From the NCBI RefSeq assembly GCF_900880675.1, contig NC_044210.1, positions 4,933,157 through 4,997,156 on the forward strand: a stretch of 64,000 nucleotides of DNA, written 5' to 3'. Position numbers and translations under genes: made by a program. The DNA is from Sparus aurata. Taxonomy: Eukaryota; Chordata; Actinopteri; Spariformes; Sparidae. This document shows, piece after piece, positions 49,346-59,301 of the stretch; positions within the stretch are counted from its first letter, which is position 1, and every line of letters starts with the position of its first letter. The notes below the pieces were generated by a model. It did not search any database. It worked only from the letters and a program-made list of their open reading frames with translations, and was not told the DNA's origin.

Positions 49346-51367
49346 TTAGTTCAGTAGAAAGTCTGGGCTCGGGTAACCGAACAGCTGGAAATCGCCCTGG
49401 TAACGTGCGTAGAGACGCCTGACGTCCCGCTTGCTGATGCCTGAGAAGTAGTGCTCGACCTTTGTCCTGTTGTAGCGGGTGATGCCTGGAGGAATGGCGG
49501 GGTACGACACCAGCTGATCGATGCCCGCTGCTTTGAGGATGTACGGGGCGTCTTGCTCCAGTGTCTCATGGTGGCCCACTGCGCTGTAGTGTATCTCGCA
49601 CGGTGCGCACAAGTCCGCATACGTCACCCAGTGAATGATGTGTTCACCGAATTGCCGGTCCATGCGGCGGCGCCCTTCCACGTCGCCCAAGTACCGGACA
49701 AAGTCTTCAAAGTGCAGGCCCGAGGCCGAATGGTCGCTGTCACGATGGCTCTTGCGATACTTACGGATGATGGCTGGAGCGATGTCATGCTTGTACCAAG
49801 GTTCAAAGCGAGGGTTCTTCACAAACTTGTCCTTGAACGCAGATATCAGGCGCTCAAAGGGATCTCTCACGATGAAGAACTTAAAGTAAGTGCTCAATCT
49901 GTTGGGACACAAATGTTTGGTCGATCAGTCAGTTGAAAGAAAATTAGTTGCAAACTGTTTTGACAATCGATTCATCGTTTCAGTTTTTCAAGCAAAAGAT
50001 GAAGGCTTACTGAATTTTTTATTCTTTGGGTTTTGGACTGTTTAGATATAAGCAATTTGAAAACATCAGTTTGGGCTCTGGGAAACTGAGACGAACATTT
50101 TTTACATTGTTTGGCATTTTATAAACCAAACAATGAATTGAGAAAATAATTGGCAGATTAAGATTTTTTTAAACAAAGCTTTTTCTTTGCATTTTGGCAT
50201 TTGAACACACCTCAACAGTGTTCAAGTTCACTGAAAAGATTTTGGAAAACTCCTTCCTGAGTGAAATATTCAGAAACGTCACGGTTCACAGCAGGACGGA
50301 CAGAAATGGAGATTTTTGGAACTTTCTAACACATTCTAACTGGGCCTTACCAGTGTATGTAGCATCACTGGTAAAAGTAAACTTGGATTATGTGTAATTA
50401 CATTGTGGAGAATGACATTTGCACATTGACAGAATGGATGTTAGTAGTCAAATTTAAAGGAAGATAAACATACATTAAAACACAATGATGGAAAGAGGGA
50501 AAAATAGCTGACAATGTTTTAGTAAAATTATTTCTGAAACATGACTTTTTTTTAAAAATACCTGTATACGTGTGGGATTAGGCCTATTTAAAAAAAAAAA
50601 TGTTTTAAATTAAAACAATCCTTTTTCGCAGCCCTGCCTCGCAATGGATAATACAGTTAGCCAAAGGTTGTTGCTTCATCAGCAACTGTCATCCAGCCAA
50701 CAGTGCACATCTATCACAGCGACTCCACACCAACCTGTGAGTAATTTCCTGCGGCGTGAGTGAAGAGAGACGGGGCAGGCCGTTCTTCTCGTGATCGTGA
50801 ACAAGGTTTTCTGGGATCTCCTCCACTGTGGGGAACGCTCCTGCCAAACATGAATAATACAAGTCATCAACTGAGTTCTCTAATTAAACAAAAAGAAGAT
50901 GAGTCAATACTGCAACCTCATGTTTAACAAAAATGTGTAACTAGATATTTAGAAGACTGATGGCTAAATTGCAAATGGTATTTATCAGATACTCCTTGTT
51001 ATTAGATTAAGGTGTTCATTTATTGATGCCCCTTGGGAGAAATTTGCAGGTAACACAGCAGTACAGAGGGAAATAAGTGGTATTTACAGAGGGAAATAAG
51101 TGGCAGTAGAGTCAACATGTGCAGAGTCCCACATTTACCATTGAGCACAATTAGGACCTTCTTCCACTGTGTGTTTCCAACTTTAGGTGTCTGGCAGAAC
51201 AAGATCTTGTGTTTGTCGCAGACAAAAATGCGGTCCAGGACAAACTTGCTGATGGAAACGTGAGTCAAATTCCTGAGGCTGCTGTTCTTGCATACAGTCG
51301 AGAGCAAGTCGATTCGCCTCTCAGAAACAGACTGCCAGTCTGACATTGTAGGTATGGCTGAGGGCTG

Positions 51368-51430
<63 letters not shown>

Positions 51431-51830
51431 ACTAATGTGACTGATAGCTTAGTTTTTCATCTGACTGTATAGAAAAGAAGTGATCGTTTCAAATTGAGTC
51501 AGGGGTGGAGGACATCTGGTAACAAGCTGCATTAGTCACCTGATCAGATGGCTTTGAAGCTGGTTTTTCTGGGTTGGAAACCGAAATGGGTTTAACCACC
51601 TTGGTTCCTGGCACTGTCCAACTCTGACCACCAGCCCTCTCACCATAGTCTGAAAACACATATAAGACTGGGCTGATCACATGAACCTCTACAACTGTCC
51701 CGTCTTTTGTGATCAACATGCGAACTTACAGCTTACCATCCACTGCTCTGAAGCTGATGAACTTGCTGACAAACATCAGGATGAGCAGCACCCAGCCGCA
51801 AGCCCCGAGGAGCAGCCAGTGGTGCCGCAT
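49346..51830 (-). CDS. chst10: Carbohydrate sulfotransferase 10 (HNK-1 sulfotransferase)
   Basis: Golgi type II membrane enzyme that transfers sulfate from PAPS to the 3-OH of terminal glucuronic acid, making the HNK-1 epitope on neural glycans. Coding exons: 51737-51830, 51540-51649, 51139-51364, 50735-50840, 49346-49898. They give 362 residues (human 356). The N-terminus has a short cytoplasmic tail and one membrane helix (about residues 5-25), then a variable stem. The 5'-phosphosulfate loop is CQTPKVGNTQWKKV (about 125-138) and the 3'-phosphate site is FIVRDPFERLISAF (about 187-200). The C-terminus RRLYARYQGDFQLFGY...PDFLLN matches CHST10 rather than other CHST8-14 members. Candidate N-glycosylation sites are NSS, NLT and NRT. 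The ATG at 51828-51830 is chosen because MRHHWLLLGA matches the family start. Confidence 0.95.
49915..50175 (-). mobile_element. 'GGGCTGCAA' family copy in chst10 intron
   Basis: Phrases such as 'gacaatcgattcatcgtttc', 'tttgggttttggactgt' and 'gggctctgggaaactgag' match the family, in the opposite orientation to the copy at 47310-47600. It lies in the last intron of chst10, starting about 20 bases upstream of the acceptor at 49899-49900. Confidence 0.6.
51371..51428. repeat. (CA)29 microsatellite
   Basis: There are 29 uninterrupted CA units on the plus strand, GT on the transcribed strand of chst10. The repeat ends about six bases from the acceptor of the exon whose upper end is 51364, so it occupies the position of the polypyrimidine tract. 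Confidence 0.98.
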
Positions 51831-52323
51831 CGCTTCGCCCATCAGCCGACGGCCATGGAAACACTGTGCGGCGCTCCCACCTGGACACACAGACAGCTGA
51901 CTGTAGACTGTACTGGACGAGCTAGCTGTTAGCTTAAATATTGGCTGACAACACTAATATTAACAACCGTCTACAAAAGCCCAATATCAACTAGCTAAAC
52001 TACTGTAACACCTAACCAAGCTAGCATTATCAGCGTGTTAAGTTAGTATAGCGTTATGAGTTAGCTGGAGAGATGACATTGCTTAGCTACTTAGCCTATG
52101 TTGTATATGGTTAGCTACCAACGACTAGCATTAACGTATCCAAATAACTGAATTCAAGCTAGCTAGCTGGTCAGTTATTTAGCCAGCCAGCTAGCCACAC
52201 CTGTCTATACCACAGTGAGTAGTCATGAAGAAGACAACTTCAACAGTGCTAACGTTCATTTTTCTAGTTGGTAAATTCAATACGTGAAAACCGACACAGC
52301 GCCAGAGCAGCTCCATGACTTAC

Positions 52324-52430
52324 CTTCTTGTTTAGTTACAGCTAATTTACAGTTGGACAAACTCTGGAAGAAATGTTTGACGATGCCATCGCGTCTATCC
52401 TGCTGCTGCCTCCCTGTTCCCTCACAACAA
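52324..52430 (-). other. chst10: chst10 5' non-coding exon (approximate 5' end)
   Basis: A good donor (AAG followed by gtaagt on the minus strand) ends an exon at 52324. A matching acceptor (gtccag) lies just above 51880, so 51831-51880 is the rest of the 5' UTR before the ATG. The upper end near 52430 is a guess. Confidence 0.5.
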
Positions 52431-52450
52431 CATCCGACTGCTAATAAATA

Positions 52451-52468
52451 AGCAGCGCCCCCTACTGA
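52451..52468 (-). promoter_or_regulatory. CTCF-like motif near chst10 5' end
   Basis: The minus strand reads CAGTAGGGGGCGCTGCT, close to the vertebrate CTCF core (CCASYAGGGGGCGCT). It lies just upstream of the probable chst10 first exon. This is a motif match only. Confidence 0.35.
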
Positions 52469-53379
52469 CTGCTCTGCACCAAAGGACGTTTAAAGGGACA
52501 GCGTACATAACATAGTTTGTATTAAGCTTATCCAGATGTTTTAATTCATGGTAATGATACTATCTCAAAACAGATCATAAAGCTGCTCCGTGCAGTCAGG
52601 ATACTTCAGACTGCAGAAACAGTGATTCTAATAGGAAAAATTACCATAGTTTAATTTCAATTAGTCAATCCCACACAGGTTTGAATGATTATCATGTAAA
52701 TGTCACAGCTGTTTGTGTGCCACACCATTTAGGCATTGCAACTGCACTTTACTTTCCATTAAAATAATGTGCTTGAGAATCAGATGCAATCCTTTCATTA
52801 TGTAATCATGACAGCATATACAAATACAATGGGTCAAATGCAACTCATGATTGTTGCAGTGCAAATAAGTATAATATATGACTACATTTCATAATTTTAC
52901 ACATGATTGGAAGATTTCAATGAGCTGGCAAAGCTGCCAGCCCATTTGTGTACAAAATATAAAAAATTCAAATAGCACCCCCTACTGTTTTAGGGATGGG
53001 ACACAGACAATTAGGTACCAAGACAGCATCATCACTGTCAAGAGAACATTCTAACAAGATATTTCTTTGCCATACAGAGACAAGGTCTGCCTGCATTACT
53101 AAAACACTCATTAAATGGTGGAAGCAGTCAAATTACAGTCTCAAACATGTCATTACAAACAATCTGTTTGCAAGGAATGTGATTATATTTAGACTGATGA
53201 AGAGCAGGTTTGCTCTAAACATCAATACTTGACTTGGTGCATAACTAATTTGGGCATTGGAGCTGTGTTTCATATACAATCCCCCACAATCATTATAAAC
53301 ATGAATCTAAATTCAAGATAAGTAAATGACATTCAGTTAAGTGCAGAAGCAGAAATAAAGACAGAAGACAAGAGTTCAT

Positions 53380-53394
53380 TTTATTTCATTTATT
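53380..53394 (-). terminator. rpl31 polyadenylation signals
   Basis: Two minus-strand AATAAA hexamers (plus TTTATT at 53380-53385 and 53389-53394) lie 20-40 bases after the stop codon. This fits the very short 3' UTRs of ribosomal protein genes. Confidence 0.75.
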
Positions 53395-53415
53395 CCACTC
53401 GCAGAGGGAACAAAT

Positions 53416-55720
53416 TTAGTTTTCATCAACATTGACTGTCTGCAGACCTGTAGGAAAAAAAGGGAAACAATTAGTGAAATGTTTATTGCTTCAGGTGGTG
53501 AATGACAACATGAGTGAGTACCATATTCACCTTTGCAAGTGGTGACAGGAACGTATGTGACAAGGGTGTACAGTTTGTTGGGAGAGTCCTCGTCCTCATT
53601 ACGCTTCCTTGACAGGCGTACGCGCATCCTGTATGGCACGTTCCTGCAAAACAGACGTTAACATGGTTACTATTTTTACTAAATTCAAGCCACTAGAAAT
53701 GGTTTCACATCTGTGCACCGATCAGCAGATTTGTCAAGGCTCCAACTTTATGTTCATGTTGGAGTATTTGTCAAAATATTTATTATACACTATAATAGAG
53801 CTGCAATAATTGGTCTATCAACTGGTTGATCAAGAAACGAGATCCCAGACTATTTGGATGACCTAATTGTTTCAGTCATTTGTCCACATAAAAATGTCAA
53901 AACATTTTCTGGCTCCAGCATCTTCAGTTTAAAGGGTTTGTTGCTTTTCTTTGTCATTTTGTTAGTAAATGAAGAGTCTTTAGCTTCTGAACTCAATGAT
54001 GGACAAAAGAAGCAACCTGACGACATCACTTTCAGCCCTGGGAAATTGCGAGGAGAATTTTTCACAATGTGTTTGACATTTTAAAGGCTAAGCAGTTTAA
54101 TCGAATAATCCAATTTATTGATTATGAAAATATAGATGCAGCCCTACACTATCCTGTTGATGCCATTTTCAGAGAAGAGTAATGAACATAGGATATCCAA
54201 GATATGCAGACAGCTGGGTAGCATTGTTATTTCTCATGTCTTTTTCGCTTCCTGGCAGTAATTAAGAGAAAAAAAGTGCTTACAACAGCTCACTCATAGT
54301 AACAGGACCCGTCACTAAGTCCTTCCACCATCAGCACAGAATTCGAGGATTTCTAATTTCTATAAAATTGTCGTGTGTACCGAAGGCACTTCATGTCGGA
54401 GCAAGTTTAACATTTTTATCTCACAATAGTCACCAGCGACTTAGACTTGAATTACAAGCATAAGGTTACACCTGTTCTTTTTTTCCCCCACCCATTATAT
54501 TTTTTTTGTGTTGTATAAGCTGAGGGTAGAATTTCTCAAACCACATGTTGGAGCATCATGTGGCACAGACATTACTATAGCACAGTCACTGCTTATATCA
54601 AGATGTCCACAGCAACACTTGGAGAGGCAGGTCAATTTAGGAATATGGTCATTAGAATTAACTTAATCTACATTTTCCCAACAGGTTAAATGACTGCATC
54701 AGGTGAAAAACAAATGAAACAGAATTACACTTTTAAGACTTTAACATCAAGATGTGGACTTTCACGAAGAAGAACTTGACTCACCTTATTAATTCAATTA
54801 GAAACAGAAATAGTTTTAAAGTCTTACTGACAGTGCTACACACTTTAAGCTGCAGCTTACATTGTGTATAAAAAAAAAAAAAACACTACAGTTTAGTAGG
54901 CGATGGCGCCAACAAAAATACACATTTCTGCTATATTATGCCATCTCACAGAAACAGTCTCAGCACACTCTCCTTCAGGTAGCACATGCAGGACAGCGTG
55001 CAGAGTAGTTTAATACTTAAAACGACGTTTATTTCATTATTTTATGACCATCAAGACATCAGTCCATGTTGGGTGTGTGCTCTTCCTAAGATGTGTGTAC
55101 CAACAGTGCATCATCTCACCTGACACCCTTGCTCCACACTGCCTTGTTGAGGCGAGTGTCAATGCGGACATCAGGGGTTCCCATCTCCTTCACGGCGAAC
55201 TTGCGGATCTCCTTGATGGCGCGGGGAGCCCTTTTCTTGAAACCACTGCAGGGAGACGAGGCCGTTAATGATACAGAACGCAACCACTCCAATGCTGACA
55301 ATCATTTTGCAATCCATCAAACAACATTGAACACTTGTTGCCTGAGCTTTCTGCTTCTCTACTCTCAAGGATTCAGGTTGATGTGAAACACTGTCAACGA
55401 CACCAACTATGCTAGCAGCACGGCTAGCAACATTTTAGCATTGAAACCACTTAGAAACACTATCATTATACCTTAATAACTTGATTAAAAAGATGAGATG
55501 AAATAACAGAAGAATCGTTGCTTAGAAACCTATAACGCCGTCTTTAAAGCAGCAATTTGCAGCAATGTCCCTGAATCAAGCACCTCCAGAGCCGTCAGTG
55601 TCCGTGCTGTACTTACATTCCATGGATGCGCTTGTGGATGTTGATGGTGTACTCTCTGGTCACAACCTCGTTGATGGCTGAACGCCCCTTCTTTTTCTCT
55701 CCTTTCTTGGTGGGGGCCAT
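53416..55720 (-). CDS. rpl31: Large ribosomal subunit protein eL31
   Basis: Cytosolic 60S ribosomal protein near the peptide exit tunnel. Coding exons are 55617-55720, 55120-55245, 53531-53643 and 53416-53447, total 375 nt, 124 residues. The protein runs MAPTKKGEKKKGRSAINEVV to LQTVNVDEN and is nearly identical to human RPL31, which is one residue longer near the N-terminus. The start codon falls directly after the splice acceptor (cag then ATG), so the 5' UTR is entirely in an upstream exon. The stop is TAA at 53416-53418, followed by a very short 3' UTR. No frameshift or premature stop is present and the intron structure is intact, so this is the functional gene, not a processed pseudogene. 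Confidence 0.97.
53796..54146. mobile_element. Full-length 'GGGCTGCAA' family element in rpl31 intron, 351 bp
   Basis: It begins TAGAGCTGCAATAATTGG and ends GATGCAGCCCTA, the expected inverted ends. Eight flanking bases on each side agree at six or more positions (cactataa at 53788-53795, cactatcc at 54147-54154), consistent with an 8-bp hAT-type target duplication. Two opposed short frames inside are chance frames. Confidence 0.7.
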
Positions 55721-56244
55721 CTAGTAACAACATACGTGCATTACTGCTTGAGCATATTATTCAAAGTCACTTATTAGCTTCAGAAAAAAAACACCACCAC
55801 CAGCAGCTTCTTTGCTAGCAGAAACAAGGCACATTTTCGGATACACTGACGCCCAATGTTAGCACAAACCTTCCTTGCTTAAACACAATTCAACGCAAGC
55901 CAACCTGCGGGCTAAACGAGGGGATAAGTAGGACTTGCGTTAAAACAGCACTTTAGTCAAGTGCGAGCGTTTTAGGTTATAAGCTATGTCACACATTGTC
56001 TTTCTTGCTAATGCAAAATGTGAGCGCTTCACAGCCGGGCAATATGAAGCCCAGCGCTCGGTCCAACGCTACCATTCACCGCTTTTAACTATCTTTCAAG
56101 ACGTTCGAACACACCAAAACCCTTATATTAACGACAATGTAACACTATTATAAATGTATTGACTATGTGTGGTGTCAATTGCGGGTTTAATATCGCGGGA
56201 TGGCGTTAGATTGTAGAAATATAATTCCCGACAACAATACTCAC

Positions 56245-56276
56245 TTCGGCTCGTAGTTGAGACGGAAGTCGGAAGG
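56245..56276 (-). promoter_or_regulatory. rpl31: rpl31 5' non-coding exon with 5'-TOP-like start
   Basis: The minus strand shows CTTCCGACTTCCGTCTC and then a donor (AAG followed by gtgagt). The pyrimidine-rich beginning fits the 5' terminal oligopyrimidine start of ribosomal protein mRNAs, which are translationally controlled by mTOR/LARP1. Its distance from the coding exon (524 nt intron) matches the usual RPL31 layout. The exact start is inferred. Confidence 0.6.
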
Positions 56277-56532
56277 ACGGATCTAAGGCACAGGATTGTG
56301 GGTAAAGGAAACCGGTCCGTTTTATATGATGTTCGTCAGCAACAAATGTACGAGTACAGGTTCCTCTTGGTATTACCTTGCCTTGTTCAACACACTCGCA
56401 CTGTTAATATTTGTACTGATATGCCAGCGTAGGAGAGAACACAAGACACATTTCCACCATTCACAGTATATGTCATTTTTTATTTTGTGTATTAGACTGA
56501 AGAGATGGTGTTCAACCGGCAATTAGTCACCT

Positions 56533-57059
56533 GGGGCCTCATTTATTAACCAGGCGTACAATGACTTGAACAGAAAACCATGTTTAAACGGGTGTTTATA
56601 AAATATCAACTTACCTCAAAGTCTAGACTAAAGATATTTTCCTGCTGGTTATGGAGGGATATACAGGACACATATGCATCCAAGCCGGTGGTAGACTTTG
56701 AATGAGCTTTATAAAAATAATATGCAGCTGTGACACACTCAAAAGAAGCGCGTGTAGCTTTGTTTTTCAATCCCACTTCATACCACAGAAACATATGTGT
56801 TGTCTCGCAGTTTCCTCTAAATCGCTGTGATCTCGTTTTCCAAAAAGATACATTTTCTCTTTGGGTCCATGGCTTTTCCTGGCACTATATAAGACGTGAT
56901 CACAGGCGTGAAAGTCACAGACGGGGTTCTTAGAACCTGCTGAAGCAAGGTTTTTATTACTCAGCATGTTTTATGAATCGAACTTAAGCACACTAATGGA
57001 AATCGTCTTAAGACTGAGTACAAGTAAAATTCTGAGATCGCTTTCATAAATGAGGCCCC
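56533..57059. mobile_element. Miniature transposon with GGGGCCTCATTTAT ends, 527 bp
   Basis: The left end GGGGCCTCATTTATTAA is mirrored by the right end TTTCATAAATGAGGCCCC. Short opposed open frames inside (56606-56967) show no domain I recognise. The superfamily is unassigned because no clear target duplication is visible. It sits about 260 bp upstream of the rpl31 5' end. Confidence 0.7.
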
Positions 57060-59301
57060 TGGTCTATTTTATTGTCTTTCTCAGACAATATCTACCGCAG
57101 CATATTGCTGCAATGCCAGACAAACAAAGCACTATCATGTAACGTAAAGTTTGTTATAACAAAATGTTTTTATATCATTAGATATTTACATGATTACATC
57201 ATAAAAACTTATTATCATAAAATGAAATATTTTAGGATATAACAGTGTGTATTACCTGATAACAAACTGTTAGAAAATAAAAGTTTATAACATAACTTAT
57301 ATGTTAAAACATGTGTTTCACATTATAATATAGTAATATTACATGAAAAAATATTTTTAATATGAAAGAAAATAATGTGAATAAATGTCATAAATTATCA
57401 AGATGAATGTTTAGGTGCTATATCATGATAAATAACATATTGTAAGAGTAGATTACCTAATAACTTGAAAACCTCTTGTTATAACAAAACTATAAACTTT
57501 TCACTTTGTAACATGATACTAATATTATTTTATTTTTTTCCTGACATGGCAGCAATAAGCTCCCACAGCTATTAAACATAAAAAACAATGCTTGATAGCT
57601 TACACTTTAATGCCACTGCATAACACTTAAATTGTGACTTACTGTCAAAGTTTAGGAGAAATGTTATTTTGGACAAATTTGCAAGAAGTAGCACCGAAAG
57701 AATTCTTAATGAAGATTCATTCTTAAGAGGTAATGTGTGGTAATGTGTCAAATTCATCACTTAAACCTCAAAATGCAATAGTTTGCATCGAGGAGCCATC
57801 CTCACAGATCTCGTTAATTCAACAGGATGATCTAGTGCTACATTTGAAGTCCTCCAGGTTCCAAGTCGTCCTTATTTGACAAAATTTTAAATGTCATTCT
57901 ACATTTATTTTACAGTAAAAAAAAAAACCCAAACAAAAATACAGCGTCAAACCAGATATCATTATTTGCACATCTCAAAACTGAGTTGGAAAAAATAAAT
58001 ATGTAGTAGAAAAGTGTTTTCCGACAAGAGTTGTGGGCTGACTAAAAGATGGCGGCTATATCAGAGCCCAATCTCTTCATGTCTGTAATGTCACTTAGAT
58101 CTCAAGTCACAGTTGCATGGGTGGGGGGAGGCATCATGTTGAATCCAGGGCTCTAAGATAACAGCCTTCCCCATTCTTATTAGGTTCTTTAAACTGGTCA
58201 GTGCATCACTGACGCTGGCTTTGTCCATTGATTTTGTGTCCGAGCACAACCTTCTCTCTTTTCAAGTGTCAACTGCTGGACTAAGAGTGTTGATATAACC
58301 ACATCCCAGCAGAGGTTCAGTTTATCCACTTGTACCAGTCTTTTATTGTGACTCTGGACGGTCAACCACTGGAACACAAACGTGATGTGAGGTTGAAATT
58401 AATTATCTTTTCAGGCATTTTTTTTTTTTTTTTTAAATCTAAGCAGCCTAGTGTCTTTTCCTATAGCGCACATTTTTGGCTCCTTTTTGGATGGTGTTGG
58501 GCTGGGGAGTTCCACATGGCAGTGTTGGGAGATCTGGGACTCTGCAGTCTATAGTGTGCTCTGCACTCACTTCAGTTCAGTTCAGGGAGACATTGCCAAA
58601 CCATTCAAAAACAAATACATCAAGCAATAATGTTTTCCAATGACTGACAGATGTAACAAATTACATTCAATAAAAGGAATAGTTTGGCAGTGCTTATTCA
58701 TGAGAAAACATTCAAGTCCCTGCAGGATGTTTCAGTGTCGTTGGTCAGTTACACTCTGCTGCAAACGCTCAGCAGATATTTTGTAATATGGTGTAAACAA
58801 AATGGTAATATCATCAAGAGTCACGTTGTCAGAAGGCTGAACAGTCACTTCATACAAAGCAAAAGACCCATTACAAAAATGAACATCTAACCATTTAATG
58901 CACAGTTGTAGTAACCAAATGCACGATATATGAAAACAAAACAGTCATTAAACTTGGTTAGGCGGGTGAAACAGACAATTAAAAGCTGCTCTAAAACACT
59001 TGTAATGCAGAAAAAAAAAAACATGACGTCATTTTAGTTTGCGTTTTTTAAATTTCTCGTACATGGTTCATTACATACCTCCATAGGCTAGAATGTCCAG
59101 TAGTCTATGGCACAGCACTTGCAGATCATCCAAAATATGTAAAGCATCACTGAGTAAGAATCACAATGTTGCCGTTTGTCTTTATTCTCATGACTAAAAA
59201 GGCTAGGTATGTAATGAAATGGGACAGAGTCAGGGGAAGAAGGAGGAAGGGCTTAGAAGTGTTCACTTTCATGTGTTTTGTCTGAATAAACCCATTTTCT
59301 T
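57060..59301 (-). other. zc3h13 3' UTR and downstream intergenic DNA
   Basis: No convincing open frame occurs between the zc3h13 stop and the transposon ending at 57059. Minus-strand AATAAA hexamers occur at 59181-59186, 58342-58347 and 57904-57909, any of which could end the mRNA. The stretch 57130-57520 is very AT-rich with repeated GTTATAACA-like words and may be an old inverted-repeat element. Confidence 0.5.

Noticed and set aside
49451..49936. 161-codon plus-strand frame
   Set aside because: It is antisense to the last chst10 exon, which has clear sulfotransferase motifs.
51371..51428. Regular repeat array that might suggest CRISPR
   Set aside because: It is a CA dinucleotide microsatellite in a vertebrate intron; there are no spacers.
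53416..55720. rpl31 as a processed pseudogene
   Set aside because: Introns, splice sites, open frame, TOP-like leader and poly(A) signals are all present.
53644..56244. Possible snoRNA in the rpl31 introns
   Set aside because: I looked for C/D box pairs and found no convincing RTGATGA and CTGA set with terminal stems.
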